This document shows positions 9,992 through 18,209 of a stretch of 64,000 bases of DNA, in pieces; position 1 is the stretch's first letter, and each line of letters opens with the position of its first letter. Made by a program: the position numbers and the translations under genes. Source of the stretch: Flavobacterium sp. CF136. Its GTDB lineage: Bacteria > Bacteroidota > Bacteroidia > Flavobacteriales > Flavobacteriaceae. Where the stretch lies: contig NZ_AKJZ01000017.1 in NCBI RefSeq assembly GCF_000282055.1, forward strand, positions 1 to 64,000. Reading direction: 5' to 3'. The notes beneath the pieces are model-generated. The model did not search any database and was not told the DNA's origin. It worked only from the letters and a program-made list of their open reading frames with translations.

Positions 9992-10146
9992 AACGATTTG
10001 TGATTTAATTCCACAAAATAACAATTATATTTGCTTTAATCGAAATTTTTTATCGTTTTATTAGGTTTTAGCAATTCGCAGAAATTTGTTTCTTAACTTA
10101 AGAAAAAAGAAATATCAGTCAGGATATAAATGACGTACAATATTCT

Positions 10147-10154
10147 TACATTTG
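10147..10154 (+). promoter_or_regulatory. Candidate -7 element for the operon at 10180-13489
   Basis: TACATTTG is a perfect TAnnTTTG and lies 25 bases before the TTG start of the first gene. No clear -33 was found. Confidence 0.4.
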
Positions 10155-10179
10155 AGCTTGAATTTAATTTTTATCAGGT

Positions 10180-11184
10180 TTGAAAAAAGGCTTTTTTTGG
10201 GTGTTACTATTTTTTTTATTGATTTCATGTAATGAAAATAATAAGCCGGTTATTTCTTTTTATTACTGGAAAACGATTTTTAAATTATCTGAAACAGAAA
10301 AAGAAGTTATACGGGAGAATAATGTACATAAAATTTATATCCGCTATTTCGATATTGATTTACATCCAAAAAATGAAAACCCCATTCCCTTAAGCCCTAT
10401 TCGGTTTCAGGAAAAAATGAATGGTTTTGATATTGTTCCTGTCATTTATATTAAAAATAAAGTGATGCTCAAATCAAATCTTGATATTGACGATTTGGCC
10501 CGGAAAGCAGTTGGATTGGTAAATGAAATTAATTCTGAAAATAAAATCAACTGTAAAGAAATTCAAATTGATTGCGATTGGACACTTTCAAGTAAAGACA
10601 ATTATTTGAAGTTTATTGCAATTTTTAAAAAACTTTCGAAGAAGAAACTCTCTGCAACAATACGACTGCATCAGGTAAAATATTTTAAGAAAACCAAAAT
10701 ACCAAATGTCGATTCCGGTGTTTTGATGTATTATAACATGGGGGAAATCGCTGTAGATTCGTTAAATTCTATTTATGATAAGAAAATTGCTGAACGATAT
10801 CTTAAAAGCTTGAAAAAATATCCCTTACATCTTGATTTTGCATTGCCCATTTACTCCTGGTCAGTTCACATCAGAAATAAAAGAGTAATTGGATTACGTT
10901 CGAAACTCAGTGTTTCATCCCTTAAAAAAGATGTAAATTTTGAACAGATAAGTCCCGTTTTTTTTAAGGTTAAACACTCAAATTATGAAAATGGAACTTT
11001 TTATGAAGAAAATGATTTATTGAAAACAGAAGCAGTTTCTTCAGAAGATTTAATACAAATGGCAAATGAGTTGGAAGAAAACTTAGTTAAGCCCCCAAAA
11101 GAAATTATATTTTACGATTTAGACGAATTCAATATAAAAAACTATGAAAAAAATATTTTTAAGCAAGTTGTTTCTTATTTCTAG
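10180..11184 (+). CDS. Lipoprotein of unknown function, possible TIM-barrel fold
   Basis: A 334-residue product with a lipoprotein signal (KKGFFWVLLFFLLISC, lipobox ISC). The start codon is TTG at 10180; no ATG would keep the signal peptide. Alternating strand and helix segments (IYIRYFDIDLH, DIVPVIYI, EIQIDCDWT, LSATIRLHQ, GVLMYYNMGE, LDFALPIYSW) suggest a beta/alpha barrel as in glycoside-hydrolase-like folds. DCDW and NMGE could be active-site loops, but no family assignment is made. It overlaps the next gene by 41 bases, so the two are very likely cotranscribed and linked in function. Confidence 0.7.
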   Translation: MKKGFFWVLLFFLLISCNENNKPVISFYYWKTIFKLSETEKEVIRENNVHKIYIRYFDIDLHPKNENPIPLSPIRFQEKMNGFDIVPVIYIKNKVMLKSNLDIDDLARKAVGLVNEINSENKINCKEIQIDCDWTLSSKDNYLKFIAIFKKLSKKKLSATIRLHQVKYFKKTKIPNVDSGVLMYYNMGEIAVDSLNSIYDKKIAERYLKSLKKYPLHLDFALPIYSWSVHIRNKRVIGLRSKLSVSSLKKDVNFEQISPVFFKVKHSNYENGTFYEENDLLKTEAVSSEDLIQMANELEENLVKPPKEIIFYDLDEFNIKNYEKNIFKQVVSYF

Positions 11185-13489
11185 TACTTCCCTGCTTTTT
11201 GTTTATGGAATAATTTATGCCTGTGCCGATGGAGATTTTGGTTATTTTGATTCCAATTTCACACCCGAAACATTTGTTGATGAGTCATATAAACCGCTTT
11301 TTTTGTCAGGTGATATCTTTTATGGAATCGGTTTTGACACTGAACATAATTCCAGATTTAATGATGATATAAAATCAGATTGGCAAATGTATCTGAAAGG
11401 AAAAGCAGATGCTGCAACGATAAGCTATTTCCTGATTGGTGCTGATGAACCAAAATCTTATGATGAAAAAGACAGAACTTTAGAAAATAAGACTGAAGTA
11501 GAACAGCTTCATATTTTTTTTAAAACAAAAAAAGAAAATAAAACCTCTCTGAAATGGGGTAAAAAAATTAGCTTAAAAGATAATAAAATCAAGGGATTTA
11601 TTGAATTTTTATATTTGGCACAAAAAATAGAAACAGTTTCTGTCGGTGAAGGTTATTGGAGCTATGATCCCGTTGTAGCAAAAACTTTTGATGATCAAAA
11701 AATGATTCAGTCAATTGAAAATGTTTATAATACGACTTCAGATTCATTCTTAAAAAACAGATATTGGTTTCTTACCATGAAAGCACGTTTTTATAGTAAT
11801 GACAAACAAAAAGCAATAGTCTTTTTTAATAAAACAGAAAGTGCTGCTCCTAAAAATGCTTTGTATTATCGTGCTCTTTCTTATGTAGCGGGAATAAATT
11901 ACAAGCAGAAAAAGTATGCAGTTTCCAATTATTTATATGCACAGGTTTTTGATAAATGCCCTGAAATGAGAATCGTAACCGCTTACTGTTTTCATCCTCA
12001 AAACGAAGCTGACTGGAATAAATCTTTAGCTATGGCTAAAGCCAATAAAGAAAAAGCAGCACTTTGGGCAATTCATGGATTTTATAAGGATGAAATTCAG
12101 GCTATCGCGAAAATTTATGAATTGGATCCTAAAAGTGAGCATTTAAATTATTTGCTGACGAGATTGGTCAATAAACAGGAACAGGGAATTAATAATTCAT
12201 TTTATGAAAGTGCAAAGGAAAACGTGGCGGGAAAACAGCAAACTGTTATAGAAAACAAAGAATTGAATAAAAGCAAAATTGATAATAAAGCTTTCGATTT
12301 AGTCTCAAAAATAGCTTCTGCCGGAAATACTGAAAAACCTTATTTGTGGGATATCGCTTTGGGGTATTTACAAATTCTAAAAGCCGATTTTACAAAAGCG
12401 GATATCAATTTTGATAAGGCTGAGAAAACAATGCCAAAAACTGAGCTTTCAACTTATCAATTAAGATTGCTTCGATTTGTAAATAATTTGAGTAAAATTG
12501 ACAAACTTACTTCGAAAAACGAAAAAACAATTCTGACTGATTTGAACTGGCTGTATCAGGAGCTTCCTAAAACATATAAAGGAGAAGAATTCCGTTATCA
12601 AAATGCTGTTGCATGGAGCAAAAAATATTTGGCTGTACTTTATAAAGAGCAATCAAATCCTGTTATGGCTGAATTATTTGGTAATTCTCAAGATTATTGG
12701 AATGGTGGAAGTTCTTTTTATGATAATGAAAAAGAATTATTAGCAATGAAAGCATTTTTGGCTAAGTCAAATAAATCTGAAATCGAGAAAATTGCTGCTG
12801 GAATTTATAGTTTAAAACTGAAAGATATTAATAATTTTCAGGCAGTTCAAGCAACTTTTAAGAACAAAATCCCTGAAGCAATTGCTTTCATAAAAGAAAC
12901 AGATTCGGTTCAGTATCAAATATTTTCAGGAAATCCATTTAATGGAAACATTAAAGATTGTCATGATTGTGATCACGCAGCATATCAAAAAAAGAAATAT
13001 TCTCAAATTGATTTCCTGAATACAATAAAAGCGATGCAGGATAAATTAGCAGAGAAAGAAGATGTGTATACAAACAGTTTGTTGTTGGGGAATGCATTTT
13101 ATAACATTACACATTTTGGAAACGGGAGAGGATTTTATGAAATAAATATTGTCGGCTATGGATCGAGTCCATATTCGTTTAGGGATTCCATAAAAAAAAT
13201 GATTACTAATTGTGACTTGCCAAAAATGTATTATCAAAAAGCGTTTGAAGCAGCGACAACAAAAGAGCAAAAGGCAAAATGTGTTTACTTATTGTCTAAA
13301 TGTGAGCGAAACGAATACTATAATAAAAAATACAATGAAGTAAACAGCTGGTGGGAAGTCCAGGATGACAAAGTTAATTTCATAGCTTGGCCTGGATTCA
13401 AAACACTAAGAAAAGAATATTCAGATACAAAATATTATCAGGATGTCATTGCAGAATGTGGTTATTTTAATACATATGTGAATCAATAA
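11144..13489 (+). CDS. Large exported protein, helical repeats, unknown function
   Basis: A 781-residue protein with an N-terminal signal or anchor segment (about 7-26, ending YGIIYACADGD; the ACA could act as lipobox or cleavage site). The body is almost wholly helical and Lys/Asn/Tyr-rich, with TPR-like spacing in stretches such as ALYYRALSYVAGINYKQKKY and PYLWDIALGYLQILKADFTKA. CHDCDH near residue 606 could bind a metal or heme but is not a CxxCH motif. The start lies inside the previous lipoprotein gene (41-base overlap), so the pair is a translationally coupled unit. I do not recognise the family; envelope location is inferred. Confidence 0.72.
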   Translation: MKKIFLSKLFLISSTSLLFVYGIIYACADGDFGYFDSNFTPETFVDESYKPLFLSGDIFYGIGFDTEHNSRFNDDIKSDWQMYLKGKADAATISYFLIGADEPKSYDEKDRTLENKTEVEQLHIFFKTKKENKTSLKWGKKISLKDNKIKGFIEFLYLAQKIETVSVGEGYWSYDPVVAKTFDDQKMIQSIENVYNTTSDSFLKNRYWFLTMKARFYSNDKQKAIVFFNKTESAAPKNALYYRALSYVAGINYKQKKYAVSNYLYAQVFDKCPEMRIVTAYCFHPQNEADWNKSLAMAKANKEKAALWAIHGFYKDEIQAIAKIYELDPKSEHLNYLLTRLVNKQEQGINNSFYESAKENVAGKQQTVIENKELNKSKIDNKAFDLVSKIASAGNTEKPYLWDIALGYLQILKADFTKADINFDKAEKTMPKTELSTYQLRLLRFVNNLSKIDKLTSKNEKTILTDLNWLYQELPKTYKGEEFRYQNAVAWSKKYLAVLYKEQSNPVMAELFGNSQDYWNGGSSFYDNEKELLAMKAFLAKSNKSEIEKIAAGIYSLKLKDINNFQAVQATFKNKIPEAIAFIKETDSVQYQIFSGNPFNGNIKDCHDCDHAAYQKKKYSQIDFLNTIKAMQDKLAEKEDVYTNSLLLGNAFYNITHFGNGRGFYEINIVGYGSSPYSFRDSIKKMITNCDLPKMYYQKAFEAATTKEQKAKCVYLLSKCERNEYYNKKYNEVNSWWEVQDDKVNFIAWPGFKTLRKEYSDTKYYQDVIAECGYFNTYVNQ

Positions 13490-13506
13490 TATTTAGAATA
13501 AACGCA

Positions 13507-13911
13507 ATGGTAAATAAAATTGAACATATAGGGATAGCAGTAAAAAATTTGGAGGAATCTAATCTTTTATTTGAAAAATTATTGGGAGTTTCATCGTATA
13601 AATCTGAAGAAGTAGAAAGTGAAGGGGTTTTAACTTCATTTTTTCAGACCGGAACAAATAAAATTGAACTTTTAGCGGCGACTAATCCGGAAAGCCCAAT
13701 TGCTAAATTTTTAGAAAAAAAAGGAGAAGGTATTCATCATATTGCATTTGATGTAGAAGATATTTTTGCAGAAATTGAACGATTAAAAAAGGAAGGGTTT
13801 GTTTTGATAAATGAAGTTCCTAAAAAAGGAGCCGATAACAAATTAGTTGTTTTTTTGCATCCTAAAAACACAAATGGTGTTTTGGTGGAGCTTTGTCAGG
13901 AAATTAGCTGA
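13507..13911 (+). CDS. mce: Methylmalonyl-CoA epimerase
   Basis: Interconverts the (R) and (S) forms of methylmalonyl-CoA between propionyl-CoA carboxylase and methylmalonyl-CoA mutase; cytoplasmic. The 134 residues form a VOC (glyoxalase-like) protein with the metal-site residues visible: His7 in IEHIGIAV, the HHIAFDVED segment near residue 79, and a late Glu in GVLVELCQ. The length is that of the family. It lies 17 bases after the unknown exported gene, possibly in the same transcript, though a functional link is not evident. Confidence 0.9.
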   Translation: MVNKIEHIGIAVKNLEESNLLFEKLLGVSSYKSEEVESEGVLTSFFQTGTNKIELLAATNPESPIAKFLEKKGEGIHHIAFDVEDIFAEIERLKKEGFVLINEVPKKGADNKLVVFLHPKNTNGVLVELCQEIS

Positions 13912-14003
13912 TTTTTGAAGGTTTAATAATTGCCTGAGAATCAATTTAATTTTAAATAAGAATTGTTAATATTCAATTTAAGTACAAATGATACTGTAAA
14001 ATA

Positions 14004-14035
14004 TTTGGAACGAATAAAAAATAGTAGTAATATTG
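14004..14035 (+). promoter_or_regulatory. Candidate promoter of the CAU tRNA
   Basis: TTTG (14004-14007), 20 bases, then TAATATTG (14028-14035) is one mismatch from TAnnTTTG. It sits 13 bases upstream of the tRNA 5' end. Confidence 0.5.
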
Positions 14036-14047
14036 CAACCTCAAACC

Positions 14048-14121
14048 GGTCCTATAGCTCAGCTGGTTAGAGCACCTGACTCATAATCAGGTGGTCCCTG
14101 GTTCGAGCCCAGGTGGGACCA
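14048..14121 (+). tRNA. tRNA with CAU anticodon (Ile2 or elongator Met)
   Basis: A 74-base cloverleaf: acceptor GGTCCTA pairs with TGGGACC plus discriminator A. The anticodon stem CTGAC/GTCAG... encloses loop CTCATAA with anticodon CAT, and the T-loop is GTTCGAGCC. CCA is not encoded. C4-G69 and C5-G68 are the pairs that, in E. coli, direct the lysidine synthase TilS to tRNA-Ile2, so Ile2 is slightly favoured over elongator Met. This is not an initiator tRNA, because the first pair is G-C. Confidence 0.93.
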
Positions 14122-14132
14122 CGGTAATACTT

Positions 14133-14171
14133 AAAAAGCCTTATAAACATTGCGTTTGTAAGGCTTTTTTA
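14133..14171 (+). terminator. Rho-independent terminator of the CAU tRNA
   Basis: A 15-bp stem with one T-G pair (14133-14147 with about 14153-14167) and a T run follow the tRNA directly. Confidence 0.85.
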
Positions 14172-14292
14172 TTTCTAGGGACGTATTAGTAAGCCAATTT
14201 TTTTATTTTTATTTAAATTTGTAAGTAATTATTTGTTTAAAACAAATGTAATTTAAAATTTTATATTTAATATTGATGAAATATTTAGCGGA

Positions 14293-15225
14293 ATGAAGAT
14301 TAAGGAAATTTTAGCAAAAGTTGATAATATTAGTGGTAACGTAAATTATTGGTTTATAAGAACAACTTATGGTGAACACTTTTATGAGTTTACTAAAGGG
14401 GAATACATTGCAATTGGGTGGGATTATTTTACACTAGATGAAATCTTAAAAAATAATCAAAGTTATATTAAAAATAAAATAGCATTGCAAAGTAAATTTG
14501 ATCCTGAGAATCCACGGGATAAAATGAAAATTACTAGTGCATATAATAAAATTAAAACTTTTATTAACTTAAAGAAAAATGATATAGTTGTAGTTCCAAG
14601 TAGGAATTCTAATCAATTAGCATTTGGAAGAGTTATAGATGATAACGCATACGAAGTAAGTAATTTAGTTGAAAATGGAACTCATTTTAAAAGAAGAAAG
14701 ATAGAGTGGATAGATATAAAAAATATTAAAAGCCTAAATCCAATTTTTTATCAAGTAAAGTCTAATCAGCATTCAATTAGTAATATAAAACGTTTTGCGC
14801 CATATATCGATAGAGTAATTGGAAATTTGTATAAAAAAGGAGACGAAACCCATTTTGTTCTTAATATTGAGAAAGAGGAGAATATAAATTTTGAGGATTT
14901 GCGAAGCCTAATGGATAATATTAATATTTTAATTAATAATATTAATGAAGATTTAGGATTTAATGACAATCTTGATGATTTCTTTGTTAAAATTAACTTG
15001 CAATCAAAAGGAACTATTGAATTAATTAAAGCAGGTAAATCATTAGCAGTTCTTGCCTTTTTGCTTACTGCAGTTTCTTGTGGAACTTTAGATAATCAAG
15101 ATGATATTGAAATTCAAAAAATTATTAATAAAAATAAAAAGGTGTTATTGCAAACAGGCAAGGATATTGATACATTACAAGTGAATACTAGCGAACTTAA
15201 TAATACTTTTTCAAATGGAAAATAG
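14293..15225 (+). CDS. EVE/PUA-like domain protein with a membrane segment; candidate defence sensor
   Basis: A 310-residue protein that I cannot name. Residues about 15-135 resemble EVE/PUA-like modules of modification-dependent restriction and related defence proteins: NYWFIRTTYGEHFYEF, GEYIAIGWDYF and NLKKNDIVVVPSRNSNQLAFGRVID. Residues 198-245 are helical and end in NLQSKGTIELI. A hydrophobic span follows (about 247-266) that reads LAFLLTAVSCGTL, like a lipobox but internal, then a charged tail. The region is strikingly AT-rich (about Asn, Ile and Lys). It overlaps the next membrane-protein gene by 11 bases and lies right after a tRNA terminator, a common place for acquired DNA. Function is inferred, not shown. 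Confidence 0.6.
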   Translation: MKIKEILAKVDNISGNVNYWFIRTTYGEHFYEFTKGEYIAIGWDYFTLDEILKNNQSYIKNKIALQSKFDPENPRDKMKITSAYNKIKTFINLKKNDIVVVPSRNSNQLAFGRVIDDNAYEVSNLVENGTHFKRRKIEWIDIKNIKSLNPIFYQVKSNQHSISNIKRFAPYIDRVIGNLYKKGDETHFVLNIEKEENINFEDLRSLMDNINILINNINEDLGFNDNLDDFFVKINLQSKGTIELIKAGKSLAVLAFLLTAVSCGTLDNQDDIEIQKIINKNKKVLLQTGKDIDTLQVNTSELNNTFSNGK

Positions 15226-15706
15226 TTTCTTTTCGGGTTCAGAAAATTTGTATAAATACTTAGTTACGGTGGGGATTTTATTAATCACCCTAACGGTTTA
15301 TTATCCATTAAAAGAAAAGCAAGAATTAGAAATACTTACCATAAAAATAAAAAATGAACTTAAAATTCTGGAATTTAAAATTAACGATAATAAAAAAAAT
15401 GTTGATATTCTGAAGAATGCTAAGTCTGGAATTACTTCAAGTTCATTAATACTCATTCAAAAATCCCAATATGAAAATTCAATTAATCAAATTTCGTGTG
15501 AAAATAAATTTCTTGAATTAGAATCAAGAAAATTTTATATAATTATTTATGGTATAGTTTTCTGGTTGTTTTTCCCATTAGGTGTGTTCCTGATTTTTTA
15601 TGGTTTCAAAAAATGGAACTCAACAAAAAAAATTGATGATGAAATTCGAGCACTTGAAAAAAAGAAACTGGAGGTGGAAATAGAAAATTTAAGTAGAAAT
15701 CCTTAA
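15215..15706 (+). CDS. Small two-span membrane protein with coiled coils
   Basis: 163 residues of unknown family. One membrane span lies at about 13-30 (YLVTVGILLITLTVYYPL) and a second at about 107-128 (FYIIIYGIVFWLFFPLGVFL). A charged, likely coiled-coil segment of some 70 residues separates them, and a second Lys/Glu coiled coil (132-160) ends the protein. Such a layout would suit an oligomeric membrane effector or a scaffold. Its ATG lies 11 bases inside the EVE/PUA-like gene, so translation is probably coupled. A strong terminator at 15743-15774 ends the unit. Confidence 0.6.
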   Translation: MENSFFSGSENLYKYLVTVGILLITLTVYYPLKEKQELEILTIKIKNELKILEFKINDNKKNVDILKNAKSGITSSSLILIQKSQYENSINQISCENKFLELESRKFYIIIYGIVFWLFFPLGVFLIFYGFKKWNSTKKIDDEIRALEKKKLEVEIENLSRNP

Positions 15707-15742
15707 ATTGAATCATCCCATTTTTATATTTTAATAAATGAG

Positions 15743-15774
15743 AAAAAAGTCTGCTTATTAAGGCAGACTTTTTT
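15743..15774 (+). terminator. Rho-independent terminator of the two-gene cassette
   Basis: A 12-bp stem AAAAAAGTCTGC (15743-15754) pairs with GCAGACTTTTTT (15763-15774). It may work in both directions. Confidence 0.88.
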
Positions 15775-16025
15775 CATTATTATTTTAAGATTTATATTAA
15801 CAGCAAATTATATGTATTTGGTTTCGGATGCTTATATTTAAATCTCACTTATTAATAAATTTAATATAATTCTTCGTAAAAATTATTTGCTCTAGTGGTT
15901 TAAACTTAGAGAATTTAAAAACTAATTTGCTTTATTATTTGATAAGATTTGATAGAATTATAGCTGGTGTAAGGACCGCAAAAAGCTCCATATAAATTTT
16001 TATAAAGCTTTTTTTTGTTTAATAG
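15775..16025. other. Gene-free AT-rich stretch
   Basis: No coding sequence is seen. A weak hairpin AAAAAGCT (15980-15987) with AGCTTTTT (16006-16013) followed by T run could be a terminator of an unseen small RNA. Nothing else stands out, and no copy of the tRNA 3' end is present. Confidence 0.4.
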
Positions 16026-16054
16026 TTGTTTTTGGAGAAAAAACAATACATTTG
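16026..16054 (+). promoter_or_regulatory. Candidate promoter of the PID-CTERM gene
   Basis: TTG (16026-16028), 18 bases, then TACATTTG (16047-16054), a perfect -7 element with a slightly short spacer. The leader to the ATG at 16145 would be about 85 bases. Confidence 0.45.
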
Positions 16055-16144
16055 CTTCGGATTTTTTGTGAAAGAACCACGCTTTTACCAAAGGTTACAA
16101 AAACATTTTTAAGTATACTAAGATTTTAAAGTATTTCGGTTTTT

Positions 16145-16378
16145 ATGAAAATGATAAGTAAAATTGCAATTGTATTTTTGTTAGGCATAGTAAATGTTTT
16201 TGCTGCCTCAGCACCACCCGCACCAGCTTCAACGGCAAAAAGTGCAGCTGCACTAGGTCCGGAACCACAACCTGATTTGCCAATTGATAGTAATTTATTG
16301 CTTTTAGCAATTGCAGCACTTTTATTAGGAATATATGTAATATACAAGCATAGGTTAAGTGCAAAAACTTCAATGTAA
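16145..16378 (+). CDS. Short PID-CTERM sorting-domain protein
   Basis: A 77-residue exported protein with three parts. The first is a signal peptide (1-20, ending NVFAAS). The second is a Pro/Ala-rich spacer of about 24 residues (APPAPASTAKSAAALGPEPQP). The third is a C-terminal tripartite signal with LPIDSN, a hydrophobic span LLLLAIAALLLGIYVIY and a basic tail KHRLSAK. PID-hydrophobic-basic is the PID-CTERM signal of Bacteroidetes, thought to be processed by an exosortase-like enzyme. Almost nothing but sorting signals is present, so a mature product would be a tiny Pro/Ala peptide. No sorting enzyme is encoded in the window. Confidence 0.75.
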   Translation: MKMISKIAIVFLLGIVNVFAASAPPAPASTAKSAAALGPEPQPDLPIDSNLLLLAIAALLLGIYVIYKHRLSAKTSM

Positions 16379-16404
16379 ATTGAGGCTTTTGTATTTTTAC
16401 AAAA

Positions 16405-16995
16405 CTATTTGTTTATAGAATAAAGTCTTGAAATATATTTTCCAACCACATCAAATTCAAGATTGATTTTTGTTCCAACTTTGAAATTTTTGAAATTAGT
16501 GTTCTCGTAAGTGTAAGGTATAATAGAGACACTGAATTCATTTGTTTTAGAATTTACAACTGTAAGACTAACTCCATTAACGGTTATAGAGCCTTTTTCA
16601 ATAGTAATATTGTTCAGGTTTTTGTCGTATTCAAAAGTGTAATTCCAGCTTCCGTTGGCTTCTTCAATTTTAATACACGTTCCGGTTTGGTCTACGTGAC
16701 CCTGTACTATATGTCCGTCTAAACGGTCGCCAAGCTTCATTCCTCTTTCTAAATTAATAATGTCGCCAGTTTTCCAGTCTCCGATATTGGTTTTTAAAAT
16801 CGTTTCGTCAATAGCTGTTACAGTATAAAAAGAATCTTTTATAGCAACAACTGTCAGGCAGATTCCGTTATGGGATACACTTTGGTCAATTTTTAATTCG
16901 TTTGTAATAGATGAATCAACAGTTATATGAAGATTGTTTTGGTCTTTTTGTATTTCGTGAATCCTTCCTAAGGTTTCTATGATTCCTGTAAACAT
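16405..16995 (-). CDS. ribE: Riboflavin synthase alpha chain
   Basis: Dismutates two 6,7-dimethyl-8-ribityllumazine molecules to riboflavin; cytoplasmic trimer. The start is set at 16995, where the protein begins MFTGIIETLG, the near-invariant N-terminus of the family; the open frame extends upstream for 66 further codons that overlap the divergent pdxA gene and are not real. Two lumazine-binding repeats are visible: FTGIIE...SHNGICLTV...RGMKLGDRLDGHIVQGHVD, and GSITVNGVSLTV with a weaker second half. The length is 196 residues, as usual. It is divergent from pdxA with a 58-base shared control region. Confidence 0.95.
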   Translation of the reverse strand: MFTGIIETLGRIHEIQKDQNNLHITVDSSITNELKIDQSVSHNGICLTVVAIKDSFYTVTAIDETILKTNIGDWKTGDIINLERGMKLGDRLDGHIVQGHVDQTGTCIKIEEANGSWNYTFEYDKNLNNITIEKGSITVNGVSLTVVNSKTNEFSVSIIPYTYENTNFKNFKVGTKINLEFDVVGKYISRLYSINK

Positions 16996-17012
16996 TGTTG
17001 GTTTTATTTTAC

Positions 17013-17020
17013 TAAATTTG
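17013..17020 (+). promoter_or_regulatory. Candidate -7 element of pdxA
   Basis: TAAATTTG fits TAnnTTTG and lies 34 bases before the pdxA ATG. The matching -33 element would lie inside the ribE start and is not clear. Confidence 0.4.
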
Positions 17021-17053
17021 CACATCAAAATTAGTAATAAATAATTGGAGCTC

Positions 17054-18103
17054 ATGAATAAAAAAGCAGAAAATATAATTGTTGGAATTTCGATAGGAGA
17101 TTTAAACGGTATTGGAAGCGAAGTTATATTGAAAACATTCGAAGATTCTCGTATGTTAGAATTGTGTACACCGGTTATTTTTGCAAATGCCAAGATACTT
17201 TCTTTTGTAAAAAAGAGCTTTACTTCGACTGTTCAGTTTCATGGAGTTGATAAATTAGATCAGGTTGTGCCAGGAAAAGTCAATGTTTTCAATTTGTGGA
17301 AAGAAGGAGTTGATGTTAATCTTGGTGTCAATGATGAGAAAATAGGAGAATATGCTATAAAATCATTTGTAGCGGCAACAAAAGCATTAAAAGAAGATTT
17401 GATTGATGTTTTAGTTACAGCACCTATCAATAAATATAATATTCAGTCGGAAGATTTTAAATTTCCGGGACATACAGATTATTTAGGTCAGGAATTAGAA
17501 GGGAATGCATTGATGATGATGGTACAGGGGGATTTGAGAGTTGGTTTACTGACAGATCATGTTCCGCTAAACGAAGTTTCATCACATTTAACAGAGGAAC
17601 TGATCATAAGAAAAATTGAAACGGTTAAAAAGTCTTTAGTTCAGGATTTTAGTATTGTAAAGCCAAAAATTGCTGTTTTGGGATTAAATCCACATGCAGG
17701 TGATGGCGGTGTAATTGGAAAAGAAGATGATTTGATTTTAAAACCTGTTTTGAAAAAAATATTTGACGGTGGAACTATGGTTTTTGGTCCGTTTCCGGCA
17801 GATGGTTTTTTTGGAAGTGGTCAGTATGAAAAGTATGATGCTATTGTGGCAACTTATCACGACCAGGGATTGATTCCGTTTAAAACATTATCATTCGGAA
17901 AAGGAGTCAATTATACTGCAGGGTTAAACAAGGTCAGAACCTCGCCGGATCACGGTACAGCTTATGATATAGCAGGAAAAGACATGGCAGATTATAATTC
18001 TTTTAAAGAAGCTGTTTATCTTGCAATTGATATTTTTCGTTCGCGTAATCAGTATGAAGAGATTAGTGCAAAACCTCTTAAAATAAAAGAAAAACAGTTA
18101 TAA
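17054..18103 (+). CDS. pdxA: 4-hydroxythreonine-4-phosphate dehydrogenase
   Basis: Oxidises 4-phosphohydroxy-L-threonine in the DXP-dependent pathway to pyridoxal phosphate; NAD- and metal-dependent. I use the ATG at 17054 (MNKKAENIIVGISIGDLNG), not a TTG three codons earlier. Family signatures visible are GDLNGIGSEV at the start, APINKYNI, FPGHTDYLG, LNPHAGDGG and the metal-site segment ATYHDQGLIPFK. The protein has 349 residues, slightly longer than E. coli PdxA. It is divergent from ribE. Confidence 0.95.
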   Translation: MNKKAENIIVGISIGDLNGIGSEVILKTFEDSRMLELCTPVIFANAKILSFVKKSFTSTVQFHGVDKLDQVVPGKVNVFNLWKEGVDVNLGVNDEKIGEYAIKSFVAATKALKEDLIDVLVTAPINKYNIQSEDFKFPGHTDYLGQELEGNALMMMVQGDLRVGLLTDHVPLNEVSSHLTEELIIRKIETVKKSLVQDFSIVKPKIAVLGLNPHAGDGGVIGKEDDLILKPVLKKIFDGGTMVFGPFPADGFFGSGQYEKYDAIVATYHDQGLIPFKTLSFGKGVNYTAGLNKVRTSPDHGTAYDIAGKDMADYNSFKEAVYLAIDIFRSRNQYEEISAKPLKIKEKQL

Positions 18104-18146
18104 ACAAAAAAAGGTGAATAAGATTATTAGTTTTATAATAATTTTA

Positions 18147-18154
18147 TATCTTTG
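18147..18154 (+). promoter_or_regulatory. -7 element of the yceD-rpmF operon
   Basis: TATCTTTG is a perfect TAnnTTTG, about 55 bases before the yceD start. TCTTTGCA-type starts like this are common in front of flavobacterial ribosomal genes. No clear -33 element. Confidence 0.5.
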
Positions 18155-18209
18155 CACCCCAATTCAGGTATCTGTGTTTTAAGTATGAATTGATCAAATT
18201 GATGTTGAA

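Noticed and set aside
15775..16144. Attachment-site copy of the CAU tRNA 3' end marking a genomic island
   Set aside because: No second copy of the tRNA 3' end was found within the cassette or up to the next gene, so an integrase-type island is not supported.
16126..16373. Two overlapping open frames antisense to the PID-CTERM gene
   Set aside because: They mirror the Ala/Pro-rich codons of the real gene, have no start context and no recognisable fold.
16996..17193. 66-codon N-terminal extension of riboflavin synthase
   Set aside because: It lies on the antisense of pdxA and precedes the family's invariant MFTGIIE start.
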